Assembly: GCF_029168945.1 (NCBI RefSeq)
Contig: NC_083604.1
Coordinates: 76,152,211-76,216,210, forward strand
Origin: Cannabis sativa
Lineage: Eukaryota; Streptophyta; Magnoliopsida; Rosales; Cannabaceae
DNA length: 64,000 nt
Direction: 5' to 3'
The notes under the pieces were generated by a model. That model was not told where the DNA came from. It saw nothing but the letters and a program-made list of their open reading frames with translations, and searched no databases. This document shows, piece by piece, positions 46,632 through 58,500 of this stretch; position 1 is the stretch's first letter, and every line of letters begins with the position of its first letter. The translations under genes and the position numbers were made by a program.

Positions 46632-48278
46632 TATATTTTGCTAACTAACAAATTTATTTCAATTTTTTTTAATCATCAAATTATAAAAATTTTTGTAATT
46701 ATTAAATCATATTATAAATGATGAATATAGTGAAGCATTCAGTACTTCACCCCCAGCCCCGCCGGCATGCACTTGCCCATTCTTCGCATGTTGAAATATG
46801 TATGGCAAAATCGTAGAAAATACATAATATACAAATTCAAATTGGACATTCATATATATTCATTAATTATATGTAATTAATATCTATAAATAAATATGAT
46901 ATATAGGTATACAGTTGTTCACTAACCAAAATCATTATATTCGTCCAGGTAAGCAGTACCGAACTTCCAATATTCTATATATATAATGATATGCACTTTA
47001 TATAATTATATACTATATAAATTCTACAACATACTAAAAATAAGTACTTTCAATTATAAATATAAGCCGTGGTTTTTATAGAATTTGTGTCAAAATATTG
47101 TAGCTTTGTCAACAAAAAAAAATCATGAAAAATGTTCAAAAGTATGAAGAAACTGTTAAATTTAACGATTAGGTTTCATCTCCCGTTAACAAATAAACTT
47201 AATAATTAAATCCAAAAAAAATTAAACAATCTTTTAAATATTAATAATCTCTTTTTAAATTAAAAAAAAAATCATCTTAGCCACATATCTCTCTAACAAA
47301 CCTATCTTGGGAGAATATTAATAATTTTTTTTATTTATTTTTTAAAAAAGAAAAATCTTTATATATTAAATTGAACCTCACGTTATCTAATGTTTTCTCT
47401 AGATAAGCATAGGAAGAAGAAATACCACTTCTATCTTTGTGTGATTGCATATATACCACTTCTGTCATTGATCCACTTTTTAGCTTTATATATAGAGATG
47501 TTCATATAATATTAACACTTTACAGAATATTTATAGGTATAAACTTACATTACAATGCTATGTTAAAAAAAGAACTAAAATAGAATAATCTACTACTTCA
47601 ATAATAAATTTATTTACAATTTTAAAATTACACTAATATTATTTTTAATACATTATTAAATAATATTTCAAATATAAATATTTAATTTTTTCAAACAAAA
47701 AATTTGTAATCTTTAAAAATAAAATACATTCAAAATCTTAAAAAGACCAAAATCTTAAATGAAACTAGCAGTACGTGGCTCGGCACATACATTCACCTAG
47801 TATATTCTTATACATATATAACTGGTTACCTTAAGGAGAGATATTTTTTTCGAATAAAAGGCATTTTTAGATTAATATCACAAAATTAGGAGAAATAATC
47901 ATTACATAAAATATTATCTGGTATAACAGAAAAATCGATCATACCAGTTACATTCTTGGCGAAAGCCCTCTTAACTACAATATAGAAAATAAATAAAAAA
48001 TTACAACTTAACAAAAAATTAGAGAGATATTTACGTTGAAACACATAGTTACCAATACCTCAGCTGGAATAAATATCCTTCAGCGTATTGATAATCGTCT
48101 CAAAGTCACTCTTAATCAACACAAAATTATGCTTCAAATAGACCGCTGATTCCAAGACTAGTAAATAGGTCGTAACTTCTCTAATTACAAAGTCGAAGAA
48201 GTTAAGCATATTGGTAGTTTTTGGTTGGGTTAGCATAAAGGAAAGTAGTTAATTTAATTTGTTTTTCTTATATTTTTA
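46632..48278. other. AT-rich intergenic DNA
   Basis: No gene recognised. A short GC-richer patch near 46748-46790 (CACCCCCAGCCCCGCCGG) stands out but has no interpretable frame. Confidence 0.5.
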
Positions 48279-48594
48279 GGGAGTAACTTGTGGTATAACT
48301 TCTTTAAGTGGTCAAATTTTTGCAACTAACCTCCAAAACTCCCTAAACTCGTGTTCTGTTAGCAGTTTAATATTTTCATCCATTTTTAGCTGTTAACTTT
48401 TATAGTAGAATGTCTACGTGGACATACACGTGACACAATTTTATTGGTCCACGTAAATAAATGTTTAAAAAAATTAAAAAGTAATTATTTTAAAAATAAA
48501 AAAATTCTTTTTCTTTAAAAACTAAAAAAATAATTTAAAAAAAAAACCCTAATTCCCTCACGCCCTCCTCCTCCTCCTCCTCCTCCTTCTTCTT

Positions 48595-48625
48595 CTTCTT
48601 CTTCTTCTTCTTCTTCTTCTTCTCT
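48595..48625. repeat. (CTT)n / (CTC)n simple repeat
   Basis: CTC units at 48565-48587 followed by about ten TTC/CTT units within the MULE arm. Confidence 0.85.
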
Positions 48626-48660
48626 GCTAAAAAAACCCTAACCTAAACCTAAAACACATT

Positions 48661-48803
48661 TATTTCACTCTCTCTCTCTTACCAGACCCCAACCCCGAAA
48701 CCCCTTCTGCTCCTCTCCAGACCAGGTACCCCGCAGCTAACCGCCTCATAGTAGTCGGAGATGTCCACAGCGACCTCAAAAAGACCAAACAATCGCTGAG
48801 AAT
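48661..48803 (+). pseudogene. Fragment resembling a Shewanella-like (PPP-type) protein phosphatase
   Basis: One plus-strand frame reads PDPNPETPSAPLQTRYPAAN and continues NRLIVVGDVHSDLKKTKQSL through 48803. RLIVVGDVHGDL is the first metal-binding motif (GDXHG) of PPP-family metallophosphatases. The following KKTKQSLRI fits the plant Shewanella-like phosphatases (SLP). The Gly of GDXHG is Ser here. No second (GDXXDR) or third (GNHE) motif follows. The fragment sits inside the MULE, which suggests a captured gene piece. Identification rests on about 25 residues. Confidence 0.5.
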
Positions 48804-49759
48804 AATGCACCTCTCTCTCCCTCTATTCATTATCGCACAGCCACCCATCCAAACACTACTCAAAACCCAATCGGACCCTATAATAATCAAAACCCAACCA
48901 AGAAGAAGAGGAGCCTAGGTTGTCCTTCCTCTGCCCAAGAGCCTAGATCTCGTTGTCCTCGATGCCCACTAAGAAGAAGAGGAGTGAGAGAGATACAGAA
49001 TGAGAGAATCAACGTGGTATGTTCGAGGGAGGTTTGGGAAGGAGGTGGTGGTGTCATGCGAAGAGATCTGGGCATTGGATCTTGCCGTTTGAATCTCATT
49101 CACGATTATGTATGGTGGTGGTCGGAATGAATGGTGTGAGATTCCCATTTGAACCGCTATGGGTTTCTAATTTTTTCCAAACGTGATTATGTTCATTTAT
49201 GGTGTTTTAGTCTTTAGGTTAAATGAATGTTCATACCTACTGTTAAGTGAGAGAGTACGAGGAAGAGATGGGGTTATGGTGGTGAGTGATGTGGGTGTTG
49301 GTGGTGGGTGATGATGGGCTCTCGGTTTAGAGATGGAAAAAAAAAGGAAGCAAAAGAAAGAAAAAAAGAAAGGAAAATAAAAAAATATATATTTTTGTAA
49401 TTTTTTTGTTTATTATTTATTTTTTAAAGTACTTTTTATTTTTATTTTTTTAAAATTATTTTTTTTTTATTTTTAAAGAAAAAGAATTTTTTTATTTTTT
49501 ATTTTTTATTTTTAAAATAATTAAATTTTTATTTTTTAAATATTTATTTACGTGGATCAATAAAATTGTGTTGCGTGCACACTGTGTCTACGTAGACATT
49601 CCACCATGGCAGTTAATAGCTAAAAATGGATGGAAATATTAAATTGCTAACAGAACACGAATTTAGGAAGTTTTACCACCAAAATTTTAGAATTAAGGAT
49701 TAGTTACAAAAATCTGGCCACATAAGGAGGTTATGCCGCAAATTACTCTATTTTTTTAT

Positions 49760-50450
49760 TTTATATTTTGAAAAATAATATATTTTTATCAAAATTAACT
49801 AAAAAATCATAAATAATTAAAATTCCCCGCATAAGCACGGTAGAAAAGCTAATTAATTAAGAACTAGTGACTAGTCATTATCTACACTAAGCAAAATTAG
49901 CTATACATGTTATATAATTTTTATTTATTTATTTTCAACAAAAAAAAATTACATAATATACCTAGTTTTTTTTTCTTCTTTCAAAACAATTCATTGTAAA
50001 TCTGTAATATATAGTTTGAGGAATTTGCTTACATATATTATATATATACACACAATGTTTTTCATATCGGTATATAGTTACATCAATATAAAGTCTAAAC
50101 ATCCCAAAGAAATAAATTAAAAAGCATGCACAACTAATTAATCTATGTACCTTAATTACTATATAAACCGAATATTCCCAAAATAGTGTGGTTATTAAAT
50201 AATAACATATATAATATAACAAGTTTGGTTCCACATGGGATGGGCCTGTGTTGATATATAGCTTCATTATTATTTTACCCCAACCTATAAACCCTATTCC
50301 ATAAATACATATAGCCATTAATTGATGATCATGGTGTGTTTATTTTTTATTTTTATAATTTTGCTTAAACTAATAATAAATATGCATGCATGATGTGTGT
50401 TTGTTGTCAATGACTTTTTTTCTCACCCTGTTGTGATCCTTACGTTTCTG
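49760..50450. other. AT-rich intergenic DNA
   Basis: No gene recognised; the 118-residue frame at 49962-50318 is Ile/Tyr/Phe-rich AT translation. Confidence 0.5.
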
Positions 50451-50454
50451 GGTG

Positions 50455-50845
50455 ATTTTACAATGTACCCTCTTAAAATGGATATACTGATGCATCTTCT
50501 ACTTGTTTCGGCGTAATTTTTTTTTTTCATATTTATGTACGTTATAATTATTTAAGATATCTTACCAAATTTAGAGAAATTCAGAATAATATACAATACA
50601 AAAAATAATATTCAAACAGTCTATTTTACACGTGTATAAAATAAAATAATTCCGGGTGCAACACGCTGTTTGAACGCAATTTTCGGCGTGATAAACTTCA
50701 CCGAATTTCTTAAAATTTTACAAGATGTCTAACTATAATTTACATGATCATAAGAAAAAATTTGACTAAAAAATTATTTCAAATACACAAATATATAGAG
50801 ATGTATCGGTGCATCCCTTTTAAAATGATACATTATAGAATTTTC
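50455..50845. mobile_element. Palindromic MITE (family D), copy 2
   Basis: Opposite orientation to 38862-39275. Left arm TTACAATGTACCCTCTTAAA, GATGCATCTTCTACTTGTTT; right arm GAGATGTATCGGTGCATCCC, AAAATGATACATTATAGAAT. It shares TTTGAACGCAATTTTCGGCG and AGTCTATTTTACACGTGTAT (both inverted) with copy 1. Confidence 0.7.
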
Positions 50846-52280
50846 CTCTTATATTTTCTCTTCCCCTGTTTTTTTTTTATTTTTTATGGTCCCTTTCCTT
50901 GAAACCTATAAATTGAAGTGATTAACTTATTGCCACTCAGTTATTGAATATTGAAAATGATATTTGTCCAACCAAAGGAAGAAAAATAAATAATAAAAGC
51001 AACATTTTCACCAGATGGCGACGTGTAAACAACATAAGGGAAACATAGGTCTATTATTAATTATCTATTATAATCCTATTTCTTAAAAAAGTCCATTTAT
51101 ATATAATCTTTAGTTTCATATTGTTATATTTTACAAAATAGGCTTAAAATAAAGGTATTTTGATCACGCTAGGCCTTTGGGATAAGCCCAAAGCCCCGGG
51201 CTCGAATTGTATTCTACTGTTGTTTTATAAAAACACAGTATTTTAAAAAAAAAAATCCGTGTGACAGTATTTTTATAAAAAATAATCTAATTTTCAATAT
51301 TTTTGTAAGTTTCTCAAATTAAAAAATATAAATTACACGACGAAATTATAAAAGTTCATTTTTTTTATGGCATAAATAATTAATTCTTTGGGAGTATTGG
51401 CTTTTTGGTTTTTTTTACATTAGAGCTTTTTTATACTATATTTTTGTAAAGAAATAAAATAAAAAATCTATATTTTAAGCTTTTCCTTTACTAATTTTAA
51501 AAATAAATAAAAAAAAATGTAGAAATACATCTCATTCTCTTTCTCTCTATTTCTCGTTATCTCTCTCAGTTCTACTTTGTAAATCCTAAGTTTTTGTCTA
51601 ACATATCTTTTTCATATTTGGATTGATTTTATCTTGATTTATGCTTGAACATAAAAAACGAAATCAAAGATTCAACACCAGAAATTTACAAGCTTCACCT
51701 GCCCCAAAAACTCATTTTAAGCAGCCAGTGCTTGGGTTGCCCAAACTAGGGTAATAACTATCACTATATTCAAAGATTTATCTTACAAATACCAACCATA
51801 AATAATATTGTAAACAGTATATGTACTTTTTTACAAAATACAGTACTGAATCTATACCCAAACCAACCAAGACCTTTGATTGGAGACACAAGATCCCCTT
51901 GTGTGAATGATGAGCTCTCTTGAACCATTTTCTTCAATCTGAACTCTCTTCAAATCTAGTGATGAAGAAGATACTGAAATTCCTACAGTCTAAACTCAAC
52001 ATCATCAAGCTCTGGTCTACAACTTTGGATTAATACCACCAAGCTCAAGGTTCAGACCTGCCATGTAACACAAAGACAAAACAAGAAGAAAGAAACATAA
52101 TTCTTAATCTCCAATCAAAAAGGTTAGTCAACACCATAGCAAGAAGTTGTATTTATACCCAGCTAAACTATGAACCCCGAAATAAACAGCTTTCACCATC
52201 TAAACAATTAAAACTCAAAATATATTTGTTGACGTGGACTATCACTAACAATATAAACTTCAAACGCAACTAGACCTAAT
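50846..52280. other. Intergenic DNA with one family C remnant
   Basis: At 51215-51310 a partial, inverted family C MITE is recognisable (CTACTGTTGTTTTATAAAAA, GACAGTATTTTTATAAAA). The stretch from 51530 to 52280 has more balanced composition than its surroundings but no recognised gene. Confidence 0.45.
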
Positions 52281-52286
52281 TTGTCA

Positions 52287-52760
52287 CTACAGAAAATACT
52301 GGTTCTTACATACCTGTGCAGTGCCTTTGCCGTCACCAGAGAACGCACCGAAGAGTGAAATTAATGATTCCCGAGCCGAGCTGGAACCATGCCAAGGGTT
52401 TCTGTAGAGACTACCTTTCTCAACAGAGATAATTGAGAGAATATCTTCAGAAGATTTACAACTGACAATAAAGATTTGCATCGACAGTCTCCAATCTACT
52501 TTGATCCTCGTGAAATGCTCGGTTGCTGCAAAGCTACGTCTATTAACGAAGAATCGGTCTGAAAACCAAGCTTTAATTGGTGAGTCTGGTGCTGTCCCTA
52601 CTCTAATTCCTCTCCTCTGATGCAACGACCCATGGACTCAAGAACATGTTGTGTCGACGGCCTTGCTGAACCTCTCTGAATATCTGAGCTTTAGAAGGTT
52701 CAACTTTTTGAATATCTTTCATATAATACTCTGTTCCGGCACGCCCAAGTGCTCCACTAA
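52287..52760 (-). pseudogene. Unrecognised coding-like region
   Basis: On the minus strand a 112-residue frame (52625-52287) has balanced composition: APDSPIKAWFSDRFFVNRRS, TRIKVDWRLSMQIFIVSCKS, PWHGSSSARESLISLFGAFS. Just upstream another frame reads RAGTEYYMKDIQKVEPSKAQ and FREVQQGRRHNMFLSPWVVA before a stop. The two could be one region broken by a frameshift. I recognise no family. It may be a decayed gene or transposon coding piece. Confidence 0.3.
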
Positions 52761-52801
52761 ATCCCTAGCTTATTCCATATATTAAAATCACTCCTAGTAC
52801 T

Positions 52802-52974
52802 CAGAGCGGACCCTAAGTTGAAATGGGCCATAGGAAAAAAAAATTGGGCCCTTACTATAAAGATAAATAGTATTCTTAAAAATTATTTAAAAATATGTAT
52901 TTTTTTATTTGGACCCCTAAAATGAGTGGGCCCTAGGCGCAGGCCTAACCCGCCTATGCCTAGGGTCGGCCCTG
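52802..52974. mobile_element. hAT-type MITE (GGGCCGACCCTAGG family), copy B
   Basis: Flanked by CTAGTACT (52794-52801) and CTAATACT (52975-52982), an 8-bp duplication with one difference. Ends CAGAGCGGACCCTAAG and TAGGGTCGGCCCTG are inverted. Inverted relative to 24876-25068. Confidence 0.83.
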
Positions 52975-52982
52975 CTAATACT

Positions 52983-55900
52983 GGACTCCATTGCATTTAT
53001 GAGGCAACCAATGCACCACTGGACCACCACCACACCCTCTTCTTTCAATCTTATCATGTGTTATAATCGATTTATGAGGTATTATGTGTTATTTATTTTT
53101 ACTCATTTTATTGTGGAATTAGTTTTTTTTTTTAATTTATGTTTAGTATTTTAGAAACTGATTTTCTTTTTATTTTTTAATTAAAACTGGGTTGAGTTAT
53201 TGTGTGTTAATTACTTATTTTTATTCATTATGTTATAAAACTAGTTCTATATTGATTTATATCTAAGATATTTAACTTCGGTAACTTTTTCGACGACGGG
53301 ACAACTCTAGTGAATTTTTCAATAATTTTTTCGGTGACTTTTCTAAGAACAATAACTTTTTCAGTAACTTTTTTGGCGCCAATGATTTTTCCAGTGTTGG
53401 TATCTTTTCCAGTAACTTTTCTAATGATATTTCTTATTTTAAATTTTATAAAATTTATTTATGGTCTTTTGTTTGGTTTCTCGATCATATTTTAAATTTT
53501 ATATTTTTTTAATTTGATATCTTTTGCATTATTTATTTATGTAAAGTTAGAATTCTAAGTAGAGGTAACAATAATATCAGGGTGTGGACATAATCCAATC
53601 TAATCCAATTATAAAAAATTGGATTGGCTTGAATGTTAAAGTTAAATTCTAATTGAATTGGATTGATTATAGAATGTTAATCTCAAAATTTAATTAAAAA
53701 CCGATTCAATTTAATTATATTTACTATATGTTAAAATAATTATTTATATATAATATTAATTAATAGTGGTTTTTTTTTTGGAATATTGAATTTGTAGTAC
53801 TTTGATATTTTGTCTATTCATTTTCATAATTAATGTTTTAATTTTATTACTTAGCAATGTTGTTATTTTAGTTATTTTAAACGTTTCGTTAAACTTGTAA
53901 GGATTATACTTTTATGGAGTATTAAACTTAAATGAAGAGTGATATATATAGTTTTTACGTATTTTTATTCATGCTTTCAAGTTAATATTAAAAATTAGGT
54001 GTGTAATAAATTGAACCAATTAAATTAGTAATTTACTTGAATTGGATTTTAAGATTTAATTGAATTGGATCGGATGATGATGAACATCTAAATCTAATTA
54101 ATAATTAAATTTAATCAAATTGAGAAAAAAATATTAGATTAGATCAGATCTCTAATTTTAAGTAACGCAATAACAAACAATAGTATAAATATTTATGTTA
54201 CAACTAGAGTTAACAACTTTACACCATTTTATATAGTAGTGTAAATGGGTTTTTTAAAATGATTTTTTTAAAAGCTTTTAAAATTGTGTTTTTTTTTTAA
54301 AAAAAAGAAATTATGTATTTAATACAATATAATATTTAAAAATTATTTTTATTTTTTTAAAAAAGAAAGCCACTATTTTCAAATTTTATTTTAACTCTTT
54401 AAAATTGTGCGGCTCGATTCTAATATTAGTAATTATATTAAATAATATTCAACAGAGTAAAAAGTATTCAAAGTAGGGTTAACAATTTGTATATTTGTCT
54501 TGTATTTCAGATCAACACAATTATACTTAATATGAACACGATACAAGTAAATAATGTCTCATAAAATATAAACACGAACTCGACATAAATAAGTTCAAAT
54601 TTCTCATTTACATGTGCAATAAATTATAGTTTCATTAATAAGTTAATATGTTTATCAATTTTATTTTAAAATATTTAAAATTTGTTTAGTAATATGTACT
54701 TAATTGTATTTAGACGTATCAATTTTAGGTTTATATTAGGTTAACATGTGCTTAATCTATTTTGACACGTACCTATTTATGTTAAGGTGTCGTTAGGTTG
54801 GAGGTAATGAAATGAAATAAAATTGAATGGAAACAATTTTTATTTCATTCCTTTGTTTGATTGTATTTGAAATTATTGGAATATCATTCTAATGGAATGA
54901 CCTTTTCATTATTTTAGTGGAATGACTATTTTATTTTAAAATAAAAGGAAAGACCATTCTAATGCAAGATTTTAAAAATTTTAATAATTTTTTTATCAAT
55001 TTTTGTGTGCGTTTTAAATTTTATTCTATTCTATTTTTATTTGAATTAATTCCTATTTCTATTCATATTCCTATATTTTCATTCTTCCCAACTAAACGTC
55101 ACCTAAATATAAATCCGCTAATTCTGTACTATTTTCAAATAGTGTTATCGTGTCATTTTTTATGAATCATTAAGCTTGTATATTACTCATGAACCTGTTC
55201 ATTACACACTTTCAACTTTGAAGTCTTCTTCTTTTTATTTCTTTTTTCATTTGATTTCAACAAGTCTTGATTCCTTACCAAAAAAAATAAATAAATAAAT
55301 AAACTTTCAAGTCTTGATTGCGTCGAATCCTAACCTATGAAGTGGAAAGGACCCAAATTTTAGAAAAGTACTCTTTTTCTGATGTTCTTAATACAAAAAG
55401 CTCTCAATTTTTTTTTTTTAAATTTCTTTTAGTAAAAAAGAATAATACTATTTTATATATTATATAATATATAAAAAAAATATAAAAACATTAAATTTCG
55501 TAGTTAACTGGTCCTGCTGTGACCAATTTAACAACCCTTAGATAATGAAATTCAAGAAAAGTATATACATTATTACAATTTTAGTGCCCACCTTCTTTTA
55601 TTGATAAGAAAAGGTAAATTACATGGCATGACCACATAACTATTTGTGTGGGAAAAAATATCAAGAATAAATAAACAAAAATGACGTGGAAGTCATCCAA
55701 AGTCGAATTAGTGTCAATTAAGTTACAGTCACTTCCACTAGTAATTCTGTTTCTAAGAGCAATAAAACAGAAGGTTAAATATCCAATATTATTGATTGGT
55801 CTCTATAAAGTAAAAATTTAAAAAGGGAAATTAGAGTGTAAAAATACATATATATTTGGAAATTAGACATTCTTAACAGATAAGTTGCTTGTAATTTTTA

Positions 55901-56453
55901 TATAAATATAACTATGTGTTTAGTTTATTAGTCTTTTACTAATGTTGATATGTTTTCTTGATATTACTCTTTGTAGGTAGATTTATTGTCATTCTATGTG
56001 GCACTAATAATAAGGTTAGATTGGATTCTCTTTTAAAGACTTTCTGAACATGTGGTTGAAATAAATTGTTGAATAGTTGGGTCTGTTTTTTCTAGTAGAC
56101 ATAAATTTTTCAATGTGCAAAGATCATTATTAATTGTTCTTGCAAAAGTTTGTTATCCAGATTTTCAAATGCTTTCCTAATTCATGTTCGTTAGATGACT
56201 AATATGAGATTGTACATGTATTAACTATGCATGCACTTCGGATGGATGAATAATTTTTTATTTAAAACGCTTTGTTATTCTAGTTTCACTTTAAGTTATT
56301 TGACATTAATTATTTGATCAATAATGATATTCATTGCCTTAAAAAAAAAACCTTTTAACTCGCATAAACTAAGCGAAAAATATGAACATGCTTTCTTTTT
56401 ATTAACATTAATTACTTAAATACGGTCCTCTTAAAAATCTTTGAGAAAATGGA
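52983..56453. other. AT-rich intergenic DNA
   Basis: No gene recognised. Near 53300-53420 the motif TTTTC-AGTAACTTTT recurs imperfectly. Around 54780-55100 text such as GGAATGACC, TTTCATTCC and GAATGGAAAC suggests a decayed palindromic MITE without clear ends. Confidence 0.5.
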
Positions 56454-56461
56454 GTTTTAGG

Positions 56462-56691
56462 CAGGGACGGACCCAAGTGTATTAGTTTGGGGGTTATAGC
56501 TCTCACTAGCAAAAATATTGTCTTTTAAAAAATTAAATGTAATTTTTTAAATTTGATAATTATAGATCAAAATCGTAAAAAAAGCCCCCATAAAATTAAA
56601 TAAATTTAGTAAGAATAATTATAATACATGTATAAATATTTTTAAATGATAAATAAGCCCCCACAAAGTAAAATTTCTGGGTCCGTCACTA
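56462..56691. mobile_element. hAT-type MITE with GGGACGGACCCA ends
   Basis: 230 bp flanked by a perfect 8-bp duplication GTTTTAGG (56454-56461 and 56692-56699). Left CAGGGACGGACCCAAGTG and right TGGGTCCGTCACTA are inverted. Both arms have a CCCCC tract (GGGGGTTATAGC / AAGCCCCCACAAAG). Confidence 0.88.
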
Positions 56692-57027
56692 GTTTTAGGC
56701 CTCCTTAAAATATGTGTAATAATGATAATTTAATTTAATTCAAAATAAAATTATTTTATGAGAAGGGATAACAAGTTACCATTTTCCATTTAGAAAAAAA
56801 GAAAAAAAGTTACCATTTTGCTAAAATAAAAAATAAAACGGCAGAGGCATAACTTGAGAGAGAACCTACAATTATTATTATTACTAAATTTTCATTGGGA
56901 AATTTGATTTTTTATGCTTACATTTGGTTAAAAATTTTTTTCTAAACAAATAATAACTAATATTTGTAAAATATGACAATTTTTATGATATCCCTAAAAT
57001 ACCCCTATTTACATCACCCCATTTACA

Positions 57028-57245
57028 CCATCGGACCACCCATCGGGCTACCCATCGGACCATCCATCGGGCCACCCCATCGGGCCACCATCGGACCACC
57101 CATCGGGCCACCTATCGGACCCATCGGACTACCATCGGACCAAATCTGCTACCAATCTTTTTTTTATGTTTTTGTGCATACAAAAGTAGCATCAGGTGAC
57201 CATCGGACCACCATCGGACTACCATCGGACCCCATCGGACTACCA
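57028..57245 (+). repeat. Minisatellite with CATCGGACCAC-type units
   Basis: Two blocks (57028-57143 and 57198-57245) of 10-13-bp units reading CATCGGACCAC, CATCGGGCCAC or CATCGGACTAC. A 54-bp non-repeat spacer lies between them, and similar T-rich text (TTTTATGTTTTTG) follows each block. It is much GC-richer than its surroundings. The open frame across it (Ile-Gly-Pro-Pro repeats) is a product of the repeat. Confidence 0.85.
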
Positions 57246-57617
57246 ATTTTTTTTTTTTTTGTTATGTTTTTGCACTAAAAAAAGGTATGGAAAATTTGAG
57301 AGGGGTATTTTTGGATTTTAGATAAAGTGGTCATATATTTTCAATGATGATATGTATTAGTTTAGAAATAAAATATTAGGTATATGTAAGTATAGAAAAT
57401 CAAATTTCCCTTTTCATTTTATGGTTTTTTTTTTTTTGGCAAAATTTAGAAAATTTGCCTTCATTTTCAGGAAAACTTTAGAAGTAAAATTAAAAAATAT
57501 GGGGAAAACAGTTTTGGGTAATCAGAGAAATAATCAGTTATCTTGTATTTTTTTTTTTCATACTTGTTAACCCTTTTTGAATTTTTCCCATAAAATAAGT
57601 TTTCTCAAAATAATAAT
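57246..57617. other. AT-rich DNA
   Basis: No feature recognised other than T-runs. Confidence 0.5.
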
Positions 57618-57898
57618 AGGGAAATTTATAAAAATACTGGAATCTGGGTTAACTTTTACAAAAATACTGCCACACGGAAATTTTTTCAAAAATACTGTGT
57701 TTTTATAAAACACAAAGTAGAACAACTCAAAACAACAGTAGAACACTAGTAAAACACCAGTAGAACACCAGTGAAAACTTAACACAGTATACTGCAGTAT
57801 GAAACTTATAAAAAAACACAGTAAAAAAGTAAAAAATACCGTCTGACAGTATTTTTGTAAAAAAATGGCAAAAGTTAGTATACCATATAAATTTCCCT
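57618..57898. mobile_element. MITE (family C), complete copy with 9-bp duplication
   Basis: Starts AGGGAAATTTATAAAAATAC and ends CATATAAATTTCCCT, inverted. It is flanked by AATAATAAT on both sides (57609-57617 and 57899-57907), the length expected for Mutator-like elements, although this word is low-complexity. Inside are CACAAAGTAGAACAAC and AACACAGTATACTGCAGTAT. Relatives are at 13193, 19550 and 51215. Confidence 0.75.
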
Positions 57899-57907
57899 AA
57901 TAATAAT

Positions 57908-58317
57908 AATAAAAAAAAAGTGTGCACTGTGCACTTCCAATCTTGCTATAACATAAACAATAGAGGCCTCGGTCAGGCCCTTTCATATGTTACTAGAATC
58001 TGGGCTGTTTATGTTAGGTCCATAATGTCGCAGTTTACAATACTTGATTGGACTTTGCTATGTTAGGCCCACTGACTAACAGCATCACAATACTTGAATT
58101 GGGCCCATGGGATCGTAGTTCACAAATGCTTTTGCCATTAAAAAGAATAAAAAAGAAAGCCAAAAAGCCTTTCTCTTGCTGCTATCACATCCTGGACTAG
58201 TGAGTAGTAAGGCCAAGTCCAACACAACTGGCAAAACGCCATTTTGCTATCAACCTCTCACTAAAAATGAGCACTACTTTTAGCAAAGCTAGCTCAAAAA
58301 AAAAAAAAAAAAAAATT
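57908..58317. other. Intergenic DNA
   Basis: Slightly GC-richer text (GGCCTCGGTCAGGCCC near 57965) without a recognisable gene or element boundary. Confidence 0.45.
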
Positions 58318-58500
58318 TAAGAGCATTGCTATATTGTTAGTTGGCATCATAGTGTCTAGCACCACAATGAAATTTCACTCTATAATTAGTTAATAATTTT
58401 TTATAATATTTATTTAAATAAAATAAATAGGACCAATATTAAGTTTAACCAATAACGATATTATAACGCATGTTAGGCACATGGGTGCCCAACATAATTT
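58318..58500. mobile_element. MITE (family B), copy
   Basis: Starts AGAGCATTGCTATATTGTTA, contains GGCATCATAGTGTCTAGCAC and ends with inverted GTTAGGCACATGGGTGCCC, with AGGACCAATATTAAG and CCAATAACGATAT in the middle. Confidence 0.6.

Larger units (their letters stand above)
48279..49750. mobile_element. MULE-type (Pack-MULE-like) element with captured sequence
   Basis: Long TIRs: left GGGAGTAACTTGTGGTATAA, inner CTGTTAGCAGTTTAATATTT and GTCTACGTGGACATACACGT. The right arm carries TTAAATTGCTAACAGAACAC and GTGTCTACGTAGACATTCCA, ending TTATGCCGCAAATTACTCT. The subterminal left region (48540-48650; CCCTAATTCCCTCACGCCCT) is the reverse complement of 42490-42620 in the other MULE. The interior is GC-rich and gene-like. 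No exact target duplication was found at the ends chosen. Confidence 0.75.

Noticed and set aside
48660..49099. Minus-strand frames in the second MULE
   Set aside because: Opposite strand to the phosphatase-like text and without any motif.
56973..57278. 101-residue Ile-Gly-Pro-Pro-rich frame
   Set aside because: Direct translation of the minisatellite, with no conserved start or codon pattern.
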